Shown: piece by piece, positions 43,130 to 52,224 of the stretch
Layout of the letters: every line of letters begins with the position of its first letter
How positions within the stretch are numbered: position 1 is the stretch's first letter
Assembly (NCBI RefSeq): GCF_900101385.1
Contig: NZ_FMZB01000005.1
Span: forward strand, 210,057 to 274,056
From: Terribacillus halophilus
GTDB taxonomy: Bacteria; Bacillota; Bacilli; Bacillales; Amphibacillaceae
Direction of reading: 5' to 3'
Length of the DNA stretch: 64,000 nt
Notes under the pieces: model-generated
Database searches by the model: none
The model's input: only the letters and a program-made list of their open reading frames with translations
What the model was told of the DNA's origin: nothing
Position numbers and translations under genes: made by a program

Positions 43130-44515
43130 ATGGCAAAATTAGCGCCACCAGTTGAAAAGAATCAAACAATCGAGCTGACTTTCGAAGACCTGACTCATGA
43201 TGGGGATGGTGTCGGAAAAGTCGACGGCTATCCATTGTTTGTACCATATGCACTGCCAGGTGAGACAGCGCAAGTAAAAGTAATCAAGACGAAGAAGAAC
43301 TTCGGCTTCGGAAAGCTTCTTGAAGTTACCAAACCGAGCCCAGCCCGTGTGGAACCGCCATGTGATGTTTATATCCAGTGCGGCGGCTGCCAGCTTCAGC
43401 ATATGAGCTATCAGCTGCAGCTGGAGATGAAGCAGAAGCAAGTCCAGAATGCCATGAAGAAAATCGGCCATCTGGAGCATGTACCAGTCCATCCAGCACT
43501 GGGAATGGACGACCCTTGGCGTTACCGGAACAAAATCCAGATTCCGACTGCAGAACGGAACGGTGAGATGATCACTGGCTTCTATCGCAAACGCAGCCAT
43601 GATATTATCGAAAACATGGAAACATGCGTCATCCAGGACGAAGTGAACGACCGGATGGTAGAGGCCGTTCGCCGAATCGCCAGCCGTCTTGGCATCCCAG
43701 CTTATAATGAAGAAACCCATCGCGGTGTCCTTCGCCACATCATGGTCCGAACTGGTCAGCAGACCAACGAAACCATGATTGTACTCGTCACTCGTACGAA
43801 TGAACTGCCTTACGCGAAGGAGCTCGTTGCTGAGCTGCATGAGACATACCCGCAAATCAAATCGATTGTGCAGAACATCAACAAAGAACGCACAAACGTG
43901 ATCCTTGGCCGCAAGACAAAGCTTCTATGGGGCGAAGAATACATTTACGATACAATCGGAGATATCAAATTTGCTATCTCGGCCCAATCCTTCTACCAAG
44001 TCAATCCGGCTCAAACGAAGGTATTGTATGATCAGGCATTGAAATATGCGAACTTAAGCGGCAATGAAACTGTCATCGACGCTTACTCTGGAATTGGAAC
44101 AATCTCGCTATTCCTTGCGCAAAAAGCGAAGAAAGTCTACGGTGTCGAAATCGTACCGCAAGCAGTTTCCGATGCTAAAATGAATGCCAAGCTAAACTAC
44201 ATGGACAACGCCGAATTCTACGTTGGCAAAGCCGAAGAAGTCATGCCATGGTGGAAAGCCCAAGGCCTTAACCCAGACGTCATCGTCGTCGACCCACCAC
44301 GCAAAGGCTGTGACGAAAATCTGCTTCAAGCCATGATCGACATGAAGCCAAAACGCATTGTGTACGTCAGCTGTAACCCAAGCACGCTTGCTCGCGATCT
44401 TCGCTTCCTGGAAGATGGCGGATTTGAGACAAAGCAAGTGCAGCCAGTTGATATGTTCCCTCAGACGGGTCATATTGAGTGTGTGGCGGAGATTGAGTTG
44501 AAGGTGTCTAACTAA
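43130..44515 (+). CDS. rlmD: 23S rRNA (uracil-C5)-methyltransferase, RlmCD type
   Basis: A 461-residue S-adenosylmethionine-dependent methyltransferase with an N-terminal TRAM domain (about residues 8-62). Fe-S cluster cysteines lie in [14 protein letters not shown] (about 80-93) with a fourth in METCVI. The SAM site is [14 protein letters not shown] (about 315-328), and the catalytic region reads DPPRKGC and [14 protein letters not shown] (about 385-425). In Bacillus this enzyme methylates U747 and U1939. ATG 43130 is favoured over ATG 43124 by spacing from AAGGA. Confidence 0.93.
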   Translation: MAKLAPPVEKNQTIELTFEDLTHDGDGVGKVDGYPLFVPYALPGETAQVKVIKTKKNFGFGKLLEVTKPSPARVEPPCDVYIQCGGCQLQHMSYQLQLEMKQKQVQNAMKKIGHLEHVPVHPALGMDDPWRYRNKIQIPTAERNGEMITGFYRKRSHDIIENMETCVIQDEVNDRMVEAVRRIASRLGIPAYNEETHRGVLRHIMVRTGQQTNETMIVLVTRTNELPYAKELVAELHETYPQIKSIVQNINKERTNVILGRKTKLLWGEEYIYDTIGDIKFAISAQSFYQVNPAQTKVLYDQALKYANLSGNETVIDAYSGIGTISLFLAQKAKKVYGVEIVPQAVSDAKMNAKLNYMDNAEFYVGKAEEVMPWWKAQGLNPDVIVVDPPRKGCDENLLQAMIDMKPKRIVYVSCNPSTLARDLRFLEDGGFETKQVQPVDMFPQTGHIECVAEIELKVSN

Positions 44516-44769
44516 AATAAACATTTCCCAGTAAAAATAAACTTTTCCTAATAAGACCCCGATTTCGGTAAAATAAACAATTCCGATTTCCGGGTCTTTT
44601 TTCTATTATCCCTTGCCCTTACTGACTTTTCTCGATATTCTCTTCCTTCTATTATTGGAGATCTTTATTTTAACTGAGGAAAAAAGGTGAAAAACAGGGT
44701 GGAAAACGTCCAATTTTGAACAGAAAAAGTGTGAAAATGGGGGTTCGGTAGGAAATCTTTATTTTAACT
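44512..44769. mobile_element. Possible miniature transposon or IS remnant with five terminal-type repeats
   Basis: Five copies of a 17-19 base unit with consensus TAAAATAAAsATTTCC: three forward (44512-44528, 44530-44548, 44567-44584) and two inverted (44657-44675, 44751-44769; read on the - strand they start AGTTAAAATAAAG). The inward-facing forward and reverse sets, with no coding sequence between, look like both ends of a transposon whose interior has been lost. IS21-type and Tn7-like elements have several such sites per end. Confidence 0.5.
44553..44602 (+). terminator. Terminator downstream of rlmD
   Basis: AAGACCC and GGGTCTT, with inner CGG/CCG pairing and a long loop containing one of the repeats, followed by TTTTTTC. 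Confidence 0.6.
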
Positions 44770-44965
44770 CTAATGGTGAAATGCGGGGTGGAGGGGTATT
44801 GTTCATTTGCTGATTAAGAGCATATATTAATTAAATTTATGGTATCATGGATACGAATATCCATGATATTTCCTTTTTTAGGGAGAATAAGTCTACTTAA
44901 ATGGGTTGAAGCCCAGCTTTCAATTGAAAGTTGATTTTCTTATTTCACTCAAGGATGTGAAAATT

Positions 44966-45268
44966 TTGAAAACATTAAATCCATTCCTTTCAGTATTGTC
45001 TCCTTTTCTGACCTTAATAGGTGCTATAGTATTAAATTATTTTGCTACTTATGTGCCACAGGGTACTGACAATGTACCTTTAATTATGAATGCAATAATA
45101 GTATTCTGTCTTATAAATCCAGTAATCGGATTGGCATTTTCTTTTTTTATTAGTAAGAAAAAAGTTAAACGTTCTCTTATAGTAATTAACTCGGTTGTTA
45201 CTGTATTGGTTGTCCCATATATGATATTTATAGCTGTATTTAGATTTGGGTTTGTATCATTTGTATAA
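44966..45268 (+). CDS. Small membrane protein, unknown (three helices)
   Basis: About 100 residues from TTG 44966, which has AAGGATG eight bases before it; GTG 44957 and TTG 44906 lack a good site. Three hydrophobic segments and a basic KKKVKR turn between the second and third. The block PVIGLAFSFFISKKKVKRSL resembles PIFGIIYAFYIKRMWLRIVM of the protein at 54460 and the fragment at 57296, suggesting a local family. Function unknown. Confidence 0.55.
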   Translation: MKTLNPFLSVLSPFLTLIGAIVLNYFATYVPQGTDNVPLIMNAIIVFCLINPVIGLAFSFFISKKKVKRSLIVINSVVTVLVVPYMIFIAVFRFGFVSFV

Positions 45269-45325
45269 ATGATACAATCTCAAAATTACTTTTATTATAA
45301 GTTTTAAAATAAGCAGTTGGAGACA

Positions 45326-45463
45326 ATGAAAACTCATTATTCAGCAAATGACGAGTAAAAGGTAATCATTAATACCCATGTTGTTGAAAAGGACCATGTA
45401 CTGGACCCAAATCCTGAAGAAGAAAATCCTTTAAATTATGACGGAAATTATACGGAAAGGTAG
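45326..45463 (+). pseudogene. Degenerate small ORF with an in-frame stop
   Basis: GGAGACA precedes ATG 45326; the frame reads MKTHYSANDE, then TAA at 45356-45358, and continues in the same frame as KVIINTHVVEKDHVL, DPNPEEENPLNYDG, ending NYTER before TAG 45461. The acidic, protein-like second part argues for a recently broken 45-residue gene. Family unknown. Confidence 0.4.
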
Positions 45464-45527
45464 CTTCTTTCCAGGTACATTCTTCAGGTATCTTTGAACA
45501 GTGAAGAGTGATCGAAAGGATAGGATT

Positions 45528-46358
45528 ATGTATACCATAGGAAGGTTTTCTAAAATATGCAATATACCTGTTAAAACATTGCGGTATTATGATGATATTG
45601 ACTTACTAAAACCCTCATATATAGACTATGAAACTAATTACCGCTATTATGATTATGACAAAATTGAAGCGATTAAAATAATAATCTTATTAAAGAATTT
45701 TCATATTCCATTAGCGGATATTAAGGAAATTATTGAGAGTGCGGACCATATACAGTGGAATAGTATAATTGGACAAAAAATTACTGAACTTGAAAAGCAA
45801 AAACAAAAAATCACTAAAGAAATAGAAGAAATGGAACAATTGAAAATAAAAATGGCAACTGGAGTTCCAATCACTCGAGGTCCGACTTTGTCTGATTGTT
45901 ATTTTGAAAATAGAGAGGGTATATTGGTATATGCTCTTCGTAAAAAAGTTCAGGTCAAATTTATAGATACACTCGTGAAAGATTTATTCGACCAAGTTTA
46001 TGCTTATAATCTCGTAGTTAATGGAAAACTTATGGCTATTTTCCATGATAGGGATTTGAAGGCGGATGTTGAATTGCTTATACTAGTAAAAAAATCGAAT
46101 GATATAGTTGGCTGCAAAATATTAGCCAAAGGGAAATACGCTTGCATTACTGTTAAAGGTCCTTACACAGACTTAAAATCTGGATATGAAGTGCTGGAAA
46201 AGTGGGTAGCTGAAAATGGTCTAATTCAAAGAGGTAAAATGATGGAAGTATATGAAAATGGTCTTGTACCTATCAATTTGGATTTACGAAAATTACGGCC
46301 AAATTTAACCACGCATCCATCAGATTTTGTCACCAAAGTATGTGTGCCGATTTATTAA
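45528..46358 (+). CDS. MerR family regulator with GyrI-like effector domain (BmrR-type)
   Basis: A 276-residue regulator. The MerR winged helix covers residues 1-70 (YTIGRFSKICNIPVKTLRYY, then DDIDLLKPSYID), a coiled coil about 75-110 (ITELEKQKQKITKEIEEMEQ), and a C-terminal effector-binding domain about 120-270 of the BmrR/GyrI type (GKYACITVKGPYTDLKSGYE). Such proteins twist a long-spacer promoter on drug binding. ATG 45528 has AAGGATAGG upstream. The C45 hydrolase gene follows and could be its target. Confidence 0.87.
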   Translation: MYTIGRFSKICNIPVKTLRYYDDIDLLKPSYIDYETNYRYYDYDKIEAIKIIILLKNFHIPLADIKEIIESADHIQWNSIIGQKITELEKQKQKITKEIEEMEQLKIKMATGVPITRGPTLSDCYFENREGILVYALRKKVQVKFIDTLVKDLFDQVYAYNLVVNGKLMAIFHDRDLKADVELLILVKKSNDIVGCKILAKGKYACITVKGPYTDLKSGYEVLEKWVAENGLIQRGKMMEVYENGLVPINLDLRKLRPNLTTHPSDFVTKVCVPIY

Positions 46359-46454
46359 TAAAGCTCTAATAGTTATAAAAACCGGGTAAACTCTCCATCT
46401 GCTGGAGGGTTTATTATTTTATTATAGATTTTGTTTAACGAGGAGGAAATGGAT

Positions 46455-47462
46455 ATGTATCATCCGAGATTAAAAGGGGATTCGTATGAGGCAGGTAAGC
46501 ACTACGCGGAAATTCTTTATAAGAATGGATTCCGTTTTCCACATGTATCAAAAGAAAAATTAAACTATGGTAAATCTTGTATTCCGATATTAACAGAGTT
46601 TGATGCAGGTATTGTAAGGGAGATTCAAGGTTTTGCTGATGGATGTCATAGTTCTTTTGAAGAAGTAAGTTCGTTTCTATTAAGTATAGGGGTATTTGAG
46701 CAATCCGGACAATGCAGTATTTTTGCAGCATTTAATGGCAGTGAAGTCATTATTGGACGGAATTACGATATGCTCTATAGTCTGAAAAATATTACAGAGT
46801 CGTCCTTAGTTTGTTTTGAAGGTAAAAATAAATATCTAGGTCACTCCGATTGTTTTATTGGAAAAGTGGATGGCATTAACGAGCACGGTCTATTTGTAGG
46901 TATTACAGCAGTACCTCATGAAGGATTGAAACCAGGTTTAAACTTTTATTTTGCATGTAAACATATTTTAGAAAATTGTAGGAATGTTGGAGAAGGACTT
47001 GAAGTATTGAAAAGATTTCCGAGTTCGGTTGCGAATAATTATTTATTAGCTGATCCATCAGGAAGTATGGCGGTGGTAGAAGTGACACCAAATACCTATA
47101 AAGTTCGTCTGCCCGATAACAATTATATTCATTGTACGAATCATCATCTGGGGGCATCTGTTGTGGAAAACTGGAATTGGAGCAAATCCAAAGATCGTTT
47201 TGAAACGTTGGATAGAGTTATTGCTGAAAATGTTAATAAAATGAACCAATCAATTGGTCAATCTATCATGTCGGAAACGAAGGGACATGTCTGTTTAAAA
47301 TTAAGAGAACATCAATTTGGAACACTTTTTTCGGTAGTAGCAAACTTAAATACATTAGAAATAACAAGAGCTGAAGGACAGCCGAATAAAGCAAAATATA
47401 TATCAGATAGGAGATTGATAGATGCAATTATAAAAGAAAGGAAACAAGGTATTGATCAATAG
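46455..47462 (+). CDS. C45 family peptidase / linear amide C-N hydrolase
   Basis: A 335-residue Ntn-type hydrolase related to acyl-CoA:6-aminopenicillanate acyltransferase and bile-salt/penicillin V acylases. The likely nucleophile is Cys87 in SGQCSIFAAF, which would become N-terminal after self-cleavage. IIGRNYDMLYSL follows (Asp/Arg as in the family), and NNYLLADPSGSMAVVEVTP and HCTNHHL fit the core. The substrate, perhaps an acyl-peptide or acyl-homoserine-type amide, is unknown. AGGAGG at 46441-46446 selects ATG 46455. Confidence 0.82.
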   Translation: MYHPRLKGDSYEAGKHYAEILYKNGFRFPHVSKEKLNYGKSCIPILTEFDAGIVREIQGFADGCHSSFEEVSSFLLSIGVFEQSGQCSIFAAFNGSEVIIGRNYDMLYSLKNITESSLVCFEGKNKYLGHSDCFIGKVDGINEHGLFVGITAVPHEGLKPGLNFYFACKHILENCRNVGEGLEVLKRFPSSVANNYLLADPSGSMAVVEVTPNTYKVRLPDNNYIHCTNHHLGASVVENWNWSKSKDRFETLDRVIAENVNKMNQSIGQSIMSETKGHVCLKLREHQFGTLFSVVANLNTLEITRAEGQPNKAKYISDRRLIDAIIKERKQGIDQ

Positions 47463-47510
47463 AGTGACAGGGAGGATTTTGAAAATGAAATCAGTGCCTA
47501 TTAAGCTAAG

Positions 47511-47549
47511 GCAATCAGTATATCCGTAATGGGTATATTGATTGCTTTT
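47511..47549 (+). terminator. Terminator after the C45 hydrolase
   Basis: GCAATCAGTATATCC and GGGTATATTGATTGC form a 15-bp stem with G-U pairs, loop GTAAT, then TTTTG. A GGGAGG site and a 14-codon reading frame (MKSVPIKLRQSVYP, from 47485) run into the stem; I see no function for it. Confidence 0.75.
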
Positions 47550-47616
47550 GTAAATGATTAAACAGTTAATAACCAAATTATGGGCTGTACGCTAATATTA
47601 TGAAAAGTGGAGCGGA

Positions 47617-47850
47617 ATGCATAAATATTTGGAGATTATTTCCGTCGCTTTGTTTTTATTAAGCATTTTTATAGTGTTTGTAAATACAGGTAACACACCA
47701 GCCTATATCCCACTATTTTTCTTTCTGTTATGCGTATCACTTACCATAATAACAGCAATATTTAGCCCTAAAAAATGGAGAATAGCCTTGCTTAGTGTGT
47801 ACGGAATGATAAGTTGGGTATTTATAGTGATGGTATTTCTTATCTTTTGA
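47617..47850 (+). CDS. Small membrane protein, unknown
   Basis: A 77-residue protein with three hydrophobic helices (about residues 5-22, 30-48, 56-77) and a short basic loop (SPKKWR). GGAGCGG lies before ATG 47617. No family recognised. Confidence 0.5.
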   Translation: MHKYLEIISVALFLLSIFIVFVNTGNTPAYIPLFFFLLCVSLTIITAIFSPKKWRIALLSVYGMISWVFIVMVFLIF

Positions 47851-48322
47851 TTTTCGCTTAAGAAAGTATTAAATATGGGCAACATTAAAAACTTGGAAAG
47901 CTCTTTAAAATGGGGTTCCCAAGTTTTTAATATATTCAGATCAGTATTGTATATATTTCGATACAAGGCCTTGTTCCCCGTACTTCGTTCAATTTTCCGA
48001 CTGGAGGCGTATGTACCTCATTGTGTAATTTGTGTTTTATTTTCCTTGTACGTAATTTTGTCGACTCTCAAGATAGCCACAATCAAGCTCGTTACCTCAT
48101 CATCTCTCGCTGTGTCTTTCTTTTCGCTTCATCATAAAATGTACTTTTCCGGCTAATAGCATTTTCATTGAACTATCCTCATACCTATAAAGGCATATTT
48201 GCTCAAGACTAAAGGATTGTTTTTATGAAATCATTATACAGCTACTGGGAATGATTGGATGAATTTTGTATAATTTTTTATGGGCTACAGCAATAATCCA
48301 AACCTTATGGAGGTAACGCTGC
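47851..48322. other. Gene-free stretch with inverted repeats
   Basis: No credible gene on either strand. ATTAAAAACTTGG (47884-47896) pairs with CCAAGTTTTTAAT (47919-47931), a bidirectional terminator-like structure. ACAAGGCCTTGT near 47963-47974 is a perfect 12-bp palindrome. The segment 47970-48160 reads as short blocked frames, possibly the worn end of an insertion element, but I cannot name it. Confidence 0.4.
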
Positions 48323-48982
48323 GTGAAATTTAAATTTGCGATCTTTCTGATACTAACAACATTGATTATAGGAGGATGCAGTATGAGTAATGGAAAAGAG
48401 TCTCTCTCACCTTCTGAGATGGATCCAAAAGACTTGCCGGATGTACCGGCATTTCAAGATGAATATACAAGAGCATATATGCAATCTACTGAACAAGTTA
48501 AAGACGGTTACTACCCTTTGATTTCAAAGACAAATGGATTCACTCTTCATTTCCCTGAAGATATGGTTATTGATGATACGAGTAACGCACAACCAGATAA
48601 TCATTATGAATCTCTTATATTCCATTATGAAAATAATGATATAGCAGTAATGGATGAATACATTATTCATTACCTTAGCCCTGTATCTGACATTGAATGG
48701 AGTAAAGACTATATGAATAGAAGAGCTGGAGAGGAACTGAATTTCAAAAAATTAGAAGCGGTTTATGAGAATCAATACATTGAAATAGCGGAAATAAAAC
48801 CAAATGACTCCACATTGACACTAGCAGCGCTTATTTGGAATGATAATGAGCAGCAAACGCAAATATTTACAGATATTATTTGCAGAAAAGATATCGACAA
48901 AGATAAATGTACTTCTTTGCAAGATGAAGAACAGGAAAAAGTAATAGAAGTATTTAAATCAATAAAATTAATAAATAATTAA
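48323..48982 (+). CDS. Lipoprotein, candidate immunity protein (copy 1)
   Basis: A 219-residue lipoprotein: signal peptide with lipobox IIGGC, lipidated Cys19, then an extracellular domain. It is clearly paralogous to the protein at 49709; both have SPSEM, LPDVPAF-DE-TR, VKD--YP and FP-DM blocks and a C-terminal pair of cysteines (IICRKDIDKDKCTS). GTG 48323 follows GGAGGTAA. Two intact copies and one ruined copy stand before the lipase-like gene. By analogy with TilA-type lipoproteins that neutralise the type VII lipase TslA, these may protect the cell from it. That role is inference. Confidence 0.75.
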   Translation: MKFKFAIFLILTTLIIGGCSMSNGKESLSPSEMDPKDLPDVPAFQDEYTRAYMQSTEQVKDGYYPLISKTNGFTLHFPEDMVIDDTSNAQPDNHYESLIFHYENNDIAVMDEYIIHYLSPVSDIEWSKDYMNRRAGEELNFKKLEAVYENQYIEIAEIKPNDSTLTLAALIWNDNEQQTQIFTDIICRKDIDKDKCTSLQDEEQEKVIEVFKSIKLINN

Positions 48983-49099
48983 GTCATGTGAATCGGTGAA
49001 TCTTAGCGCATATCAGCGCAATACCATAATTTGTAGAAATCTACTACACAAATAGTAGGTTTATTTTACTTCAAAACAATCCAAACCATTAGTCACCTT

Positions 49100-49490
49100 C
49101 GTAAGTTACAATATTGCTCCTGAAAATAGAAGTGAGACCATTGTAATTCAATATCTTGGTGAATCGATTAAAGATAGAACAGCATTTATTAATATGCGAA
49201 TTAATTATTACAGTTCTTATTTAAGCATAGCAAGGAACAGATGGTGAAGAGTTCAGATAGGGTGATGGAATTTAGCGAAATTGAATCTTTTCACGAGAAC
49301 CAGCTTTTGGAGATAGCGGAGTATGGTGACGAAGCGCTTCTAGTTTTAGCGCCGATCATTTGGTCAGATGATGGAAATCCATACAACGGTTAACTGTAAA
49401 GAAAACGTAGAAGAGGATATATGCATACAATCAAAAGAAGAGCAAAAACAAAAAACAATCGTAATGCAGAAATCAATTCTGTTAACGTGA
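49100..49490 (+). pseudogene. Broken third copy of the lipoprotein gene
   Basis: Fragments in different frames match the middle and end of the flanking lipoproteins: AFINMRINYYSSYLSIARNR; FSEIESFHENQLLEIAEYGD followed by LAPIIWSDDG; and NCKENVEEDICIQSKEEQK followed by KSILLT and a stop at 49490. They correspond to QKISYISF, FKEIETEHTGQKLEISEY, AAFIWND and DCKEDLTKEQCSTAK of the 49709 protein. The signal peptide and first third are missing. Confidence 0.75.
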
Positions 49491-49708
49491 TACTTCTCGA
49501 TAAATCCGGTGTTGCTGAAAAAAAGTATGTAGGAGGGAGATTTGTATGATTTTTAAAATAGTATCGGCTTATTTGTAGTAAAAGGATGGATGGAATTCTA
49601 CGCCTAAAGAAGTGTTTTTGGAAAATTAATCTAAACAACTGGGATTTAATAACTCACTTTTGTATACTTTTAGGGACTATAGCTATCCATTATTGGAGGT
49701 AAAGCTAG

Positions 49709-50377
49709 ATGAGACTGAAAATGGTAATCGTACTAATCTTAATGACATTAATTGTAGGAGGGTGCGGAATGAATAACGAAAGTAATCCGGTGTCTCCATC
49801 TGAAATGAATGCAAATGAACTGCCAGATGTGCCGGCGTTTAAGGATGAATTTACTCGTGACTTTTTGCAGTCCGCAGAACCGGTCAAAGATGAATTTTAT
49901 CCATTTGTATCAGGTTCAGGCAGTTTTACTATGAATTTTCCTCAAGACATGAAGGTAAATAAAAGGAGTTATGAAATAGGCTCTGAGAATGAAAGTGAGT
50001 TTATTAACATTTCGCACACTGATGAACAGAAAGATGGCTTTATCAATCAGAAAATCAGCTATATAAGTTTTATGTCCAATCCTGAAAATGGAAGAGAGCG
50101 TATGAGAAGCAGTTCTAAAAGAGAATTGGACTTCAAAGAGATAGAAACCGAGCATACGGGCCAAAAGTTGGAGATATCTGAATATGAAAGCGATCCTTTT
50201 AGTGTAGTAGCTGCATTTATATGGAACGACAATAATCAAGGTATAACCATATTCAGCCATATTGATTGTAAAGAGGACTTAACTAAGGAACAATGCTCAA
50301 CAGCAAAGTCTTCTGAAAAAGAAACAATCATGGAAATGCTGAAATCAATAGAATTCACAGGGAAAGAAAGTGAGTGA
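49709..50377 (+). CDS. Lipoprotein, candidate immunity protein (copy 2)
   Basis: A 222-residue lipoprotein with lipobox IVGGC (Cys19), an extracellular domain like that of the 48323 protein and a C-terminal Cys pair (IDCKEDLTKEQCS) that may form a disulphide. TTGGAGGTAA precedes ATG 49709. Its stop overlaps the GTG start of the lipase-like gene by four bases, so the two are translated together. Expected location: outer face of the membrane. Function as antidote to the neighbouring lipase is inferred from context. Confidence 0.78.
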   Translation: MRLKMVIVLILMTLIVGGCGMNNESNPVSPSEMNANELPDVPAFKDEFTRDFLQSAEPVKDEFYPFVSGSGSFTMNFPQDMKVNKRSYEIGSENESEFINISHTDEQKDGFINQKISYISFMSNPENGRERMRSSSKRELDFKEIETEHTGQKLEISEYESDPFSVVAAFIWNDNNQGITIFSHIDCKEDLTKEQCSTAKSSEKETIMEMLKSIEFTGKESE

Positions 50378-52224
50378 TTGTATTGAGTATGGAACTTTTA
50401 GAGTCTCCAGAAATTAAAGCGCGATTGATTGATATTGAATACGGAGATTTGAAGCCACAGGAATTAGAAAATAGACTAAAACAATTGTATTTAGAGGAAA
50501 CTGGAGAGCTGTTTGAAGGTGAAATAGATATTTTTCATTCCTCAGAAACAAAAAATGAGACTATAACTAGTTCCAATTATGATGGGACAGCTATTCATAT
50601 TAGTAATGACGGTCATGAGGAAATGTATGTTATCTCTCAGGGTACTCAAGGTGGAGATGATTGGCTGTATAACCTCAAATCAATGCTGGCAGGTCAAACA
50701 GCTCAGCAGGCTGAAGCAACAAATGAATTTGTAATGGAGGCAAAACAGCATTTAGAAGTAGATGAAGATACAAAAACATACGGATTATCACATTCGTTGG
50801 GTCATAACAACAATACGGTATCTTACCTTGCTTTCGGAACATTTGATGAAGTGTTTAGTATTAATGGAGCACAGCCTAATTATTACGAGCTATTTAAAGT
50901 AGATATCCCTTTTTATGAGGCTGTTAGAAAAGAATTTGCTATAAGAGAAGATATGGATGTTTATGATATTGAACCGCAGAAGTTAAATGACTTCGCAATG
51001 CAATACTATCAAGATAAATCAGATAACATCCACCAAATCATCTCAAAAGACGATCCGCTTTACGCAGCAAGCGCGGTTCGCGGCTTCTTTACATTAGGCA
51101 ATGTGACGATGATGGATACCAATCCTGATACACCAGGTCTTCGTGAATTGATGGAAGATATCCCCGATGATGTAGTAAAGAATTTTCAGGATCTGGCAAT
51201 TGATTTTGCTATAGGGTCTGAGAAGGGTGGTACAAACGGTGGGGTTGAAGCATTAATAGGAGTGGATTTAAAGGAATTCGAGGGTATCGACGGTTTCTGG
51301 AGCGGGGCAGGCTTTTATTTCACTCATTCATCAGAAATAGATACTATGATTAGATCCTTAGAAGAAAAGGTCCCTACCCTTTTGGATAAGTTAACGCCCA
51401 TAACAGAAAATTCGGAGGAAATCTTCGACAGCTTATATGAAGCAGAATATATCACGAAAGAACAGAAAGATGTCATGATAGAGGAGATAGCCATAATCGA
51501 ACAAGAACTGCATGAAATAAACGAGACTATCGGAAGAAATGTAAATATCCGTGATTCAGGAAACCCCAACGCTATATTCGGCGGAGACATAGGGGCTGGA
51601 TTAAGAATTTATTTTGATCATGTGAAAGCTATCATGGAGAGTGTTGATCGAATAAAAGAAAGCGGTATTCTGGACAATCTGAGTGCCATTACAGACAGCC
51701 ACAGCATCTCTGAATTGCTTTCTGTCATGTCAGAAGGCAAGAAAGGCTACTTAGGCACCGATATGGTGTACACTGCAACAAAAGGCGATGGCGACCCTAT
51801 CAAAGTTAATATCTCCGCGGCACTCCGCATGTACCGAGAAACTCTCCCCATCCTAGAAGAAAAGGAAACAAAGATCCGAAATTTTGAACAGTCAATAAAA
51901 GAAGAATTAGATGACTCTTACAAGGATGAAAAACGAAAAGTTCAGGACGAGATCGATCGTATGGAATCCAGCCCTGGTAGTTACCGAGATTTACTAGCCA
52001 AGCATGGACACTTACCCGCATTCAATAAAGAGATGAAATCCATCAAAGTACATGAAGTCTTCTACCCATTGGAGAATAATGATTTTGATGAAGAAATCCA
52101 TGAACTGAAGAAATCTGTTGAAAGCGGCAAGCTATATATTGAAAAGTACCGTAAGGCCATCGAGGATTTATTTGATGAAGAAGATAACGTATCCAAACTG
52201 TTTGATTTCTCAAGGAGGTTCTAA
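50374..52224 (+). CDS. Lipase-like protein with C-terminal helical domain (TslA-like type VII effector candidate)
   Basis: A 616-residue protein without signal peptide. The N-terminal half looks like an alpha/beta hydrolase lipase (DUF6792-like): SQGTQGGDDWLYN at 88-100 resembles the oxyanion strand, and YGLSHSLGH has the nucleophile elbow S-H-S-L-G with Ser141. The C-terminal half is charged and helical with a coiled coil near 495-535 and resembles LXG-type targeting domains. Lipase first and targeting domain last is the reversed order described for TslA of Staphylococcus aureus. Upstream lipoproteins and a downstream small helical partner complete the layout. The start may also be TTG 50383 or ATG 50389. 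Confidence 0.75.
   Translation: MIVLSMELLESPEIKARLIDIEYGDLKPQELENRLKQLYLEETGELFEGEIDIFHSSETKNETITSSNYDGTAIHISNDGHEEMYVISQGTQGGDDWLYNLKSMLAGQTAQQAEATNEFVMEAKQHLEVDEDTKTYGLSHSLGHNNNTVSYLAFGTFDEVFSINGAQPNYYELFKVDIPFYEAVRKEFAIREDMDVYDIEPQKLNDFAMQYYQDKSDNIHQIISKDDPLYAASAVRGFFTLGNVTMMDTNPDTPGLRELMEDIPDDVVKNFQDLAIDFAIGSEKGGTNGGVEALIGVDLKEFEGIDGFWSGAGFYFTHSSEIDTMIRSLEEKVPTLLDKLTPITENSEEIFDSLYEAEYITKEQKDVMIEEIAIIEQELHEINETIGRNVNIRDSGNPNAIFGGDIGAGLRIYFDHVKAIMESVDRIKESGILDNLSAITDSHSISELLSVMSEGKKGYLGTDMVYTATKGDGDPIKVNISAALRMYRETLPILEEKETKIRNFEQSIKEELDDSYKDEKRKVQDEIDRMESSPGSYRDLLAKHGHLPAFNKEMKSIKVHEVFYPLENNDFDEEIHELKKSVESGKLYIEKYRKAIEDLFDEEDNVSKLFDFSRRF

Noticed and set aside
47875..48156. 93-codon open frame in the gap after 47850
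   Set aside because: Starts inside a hairpin arm, lacks a ribosome site and reads like the antisense of a degraded sequence.
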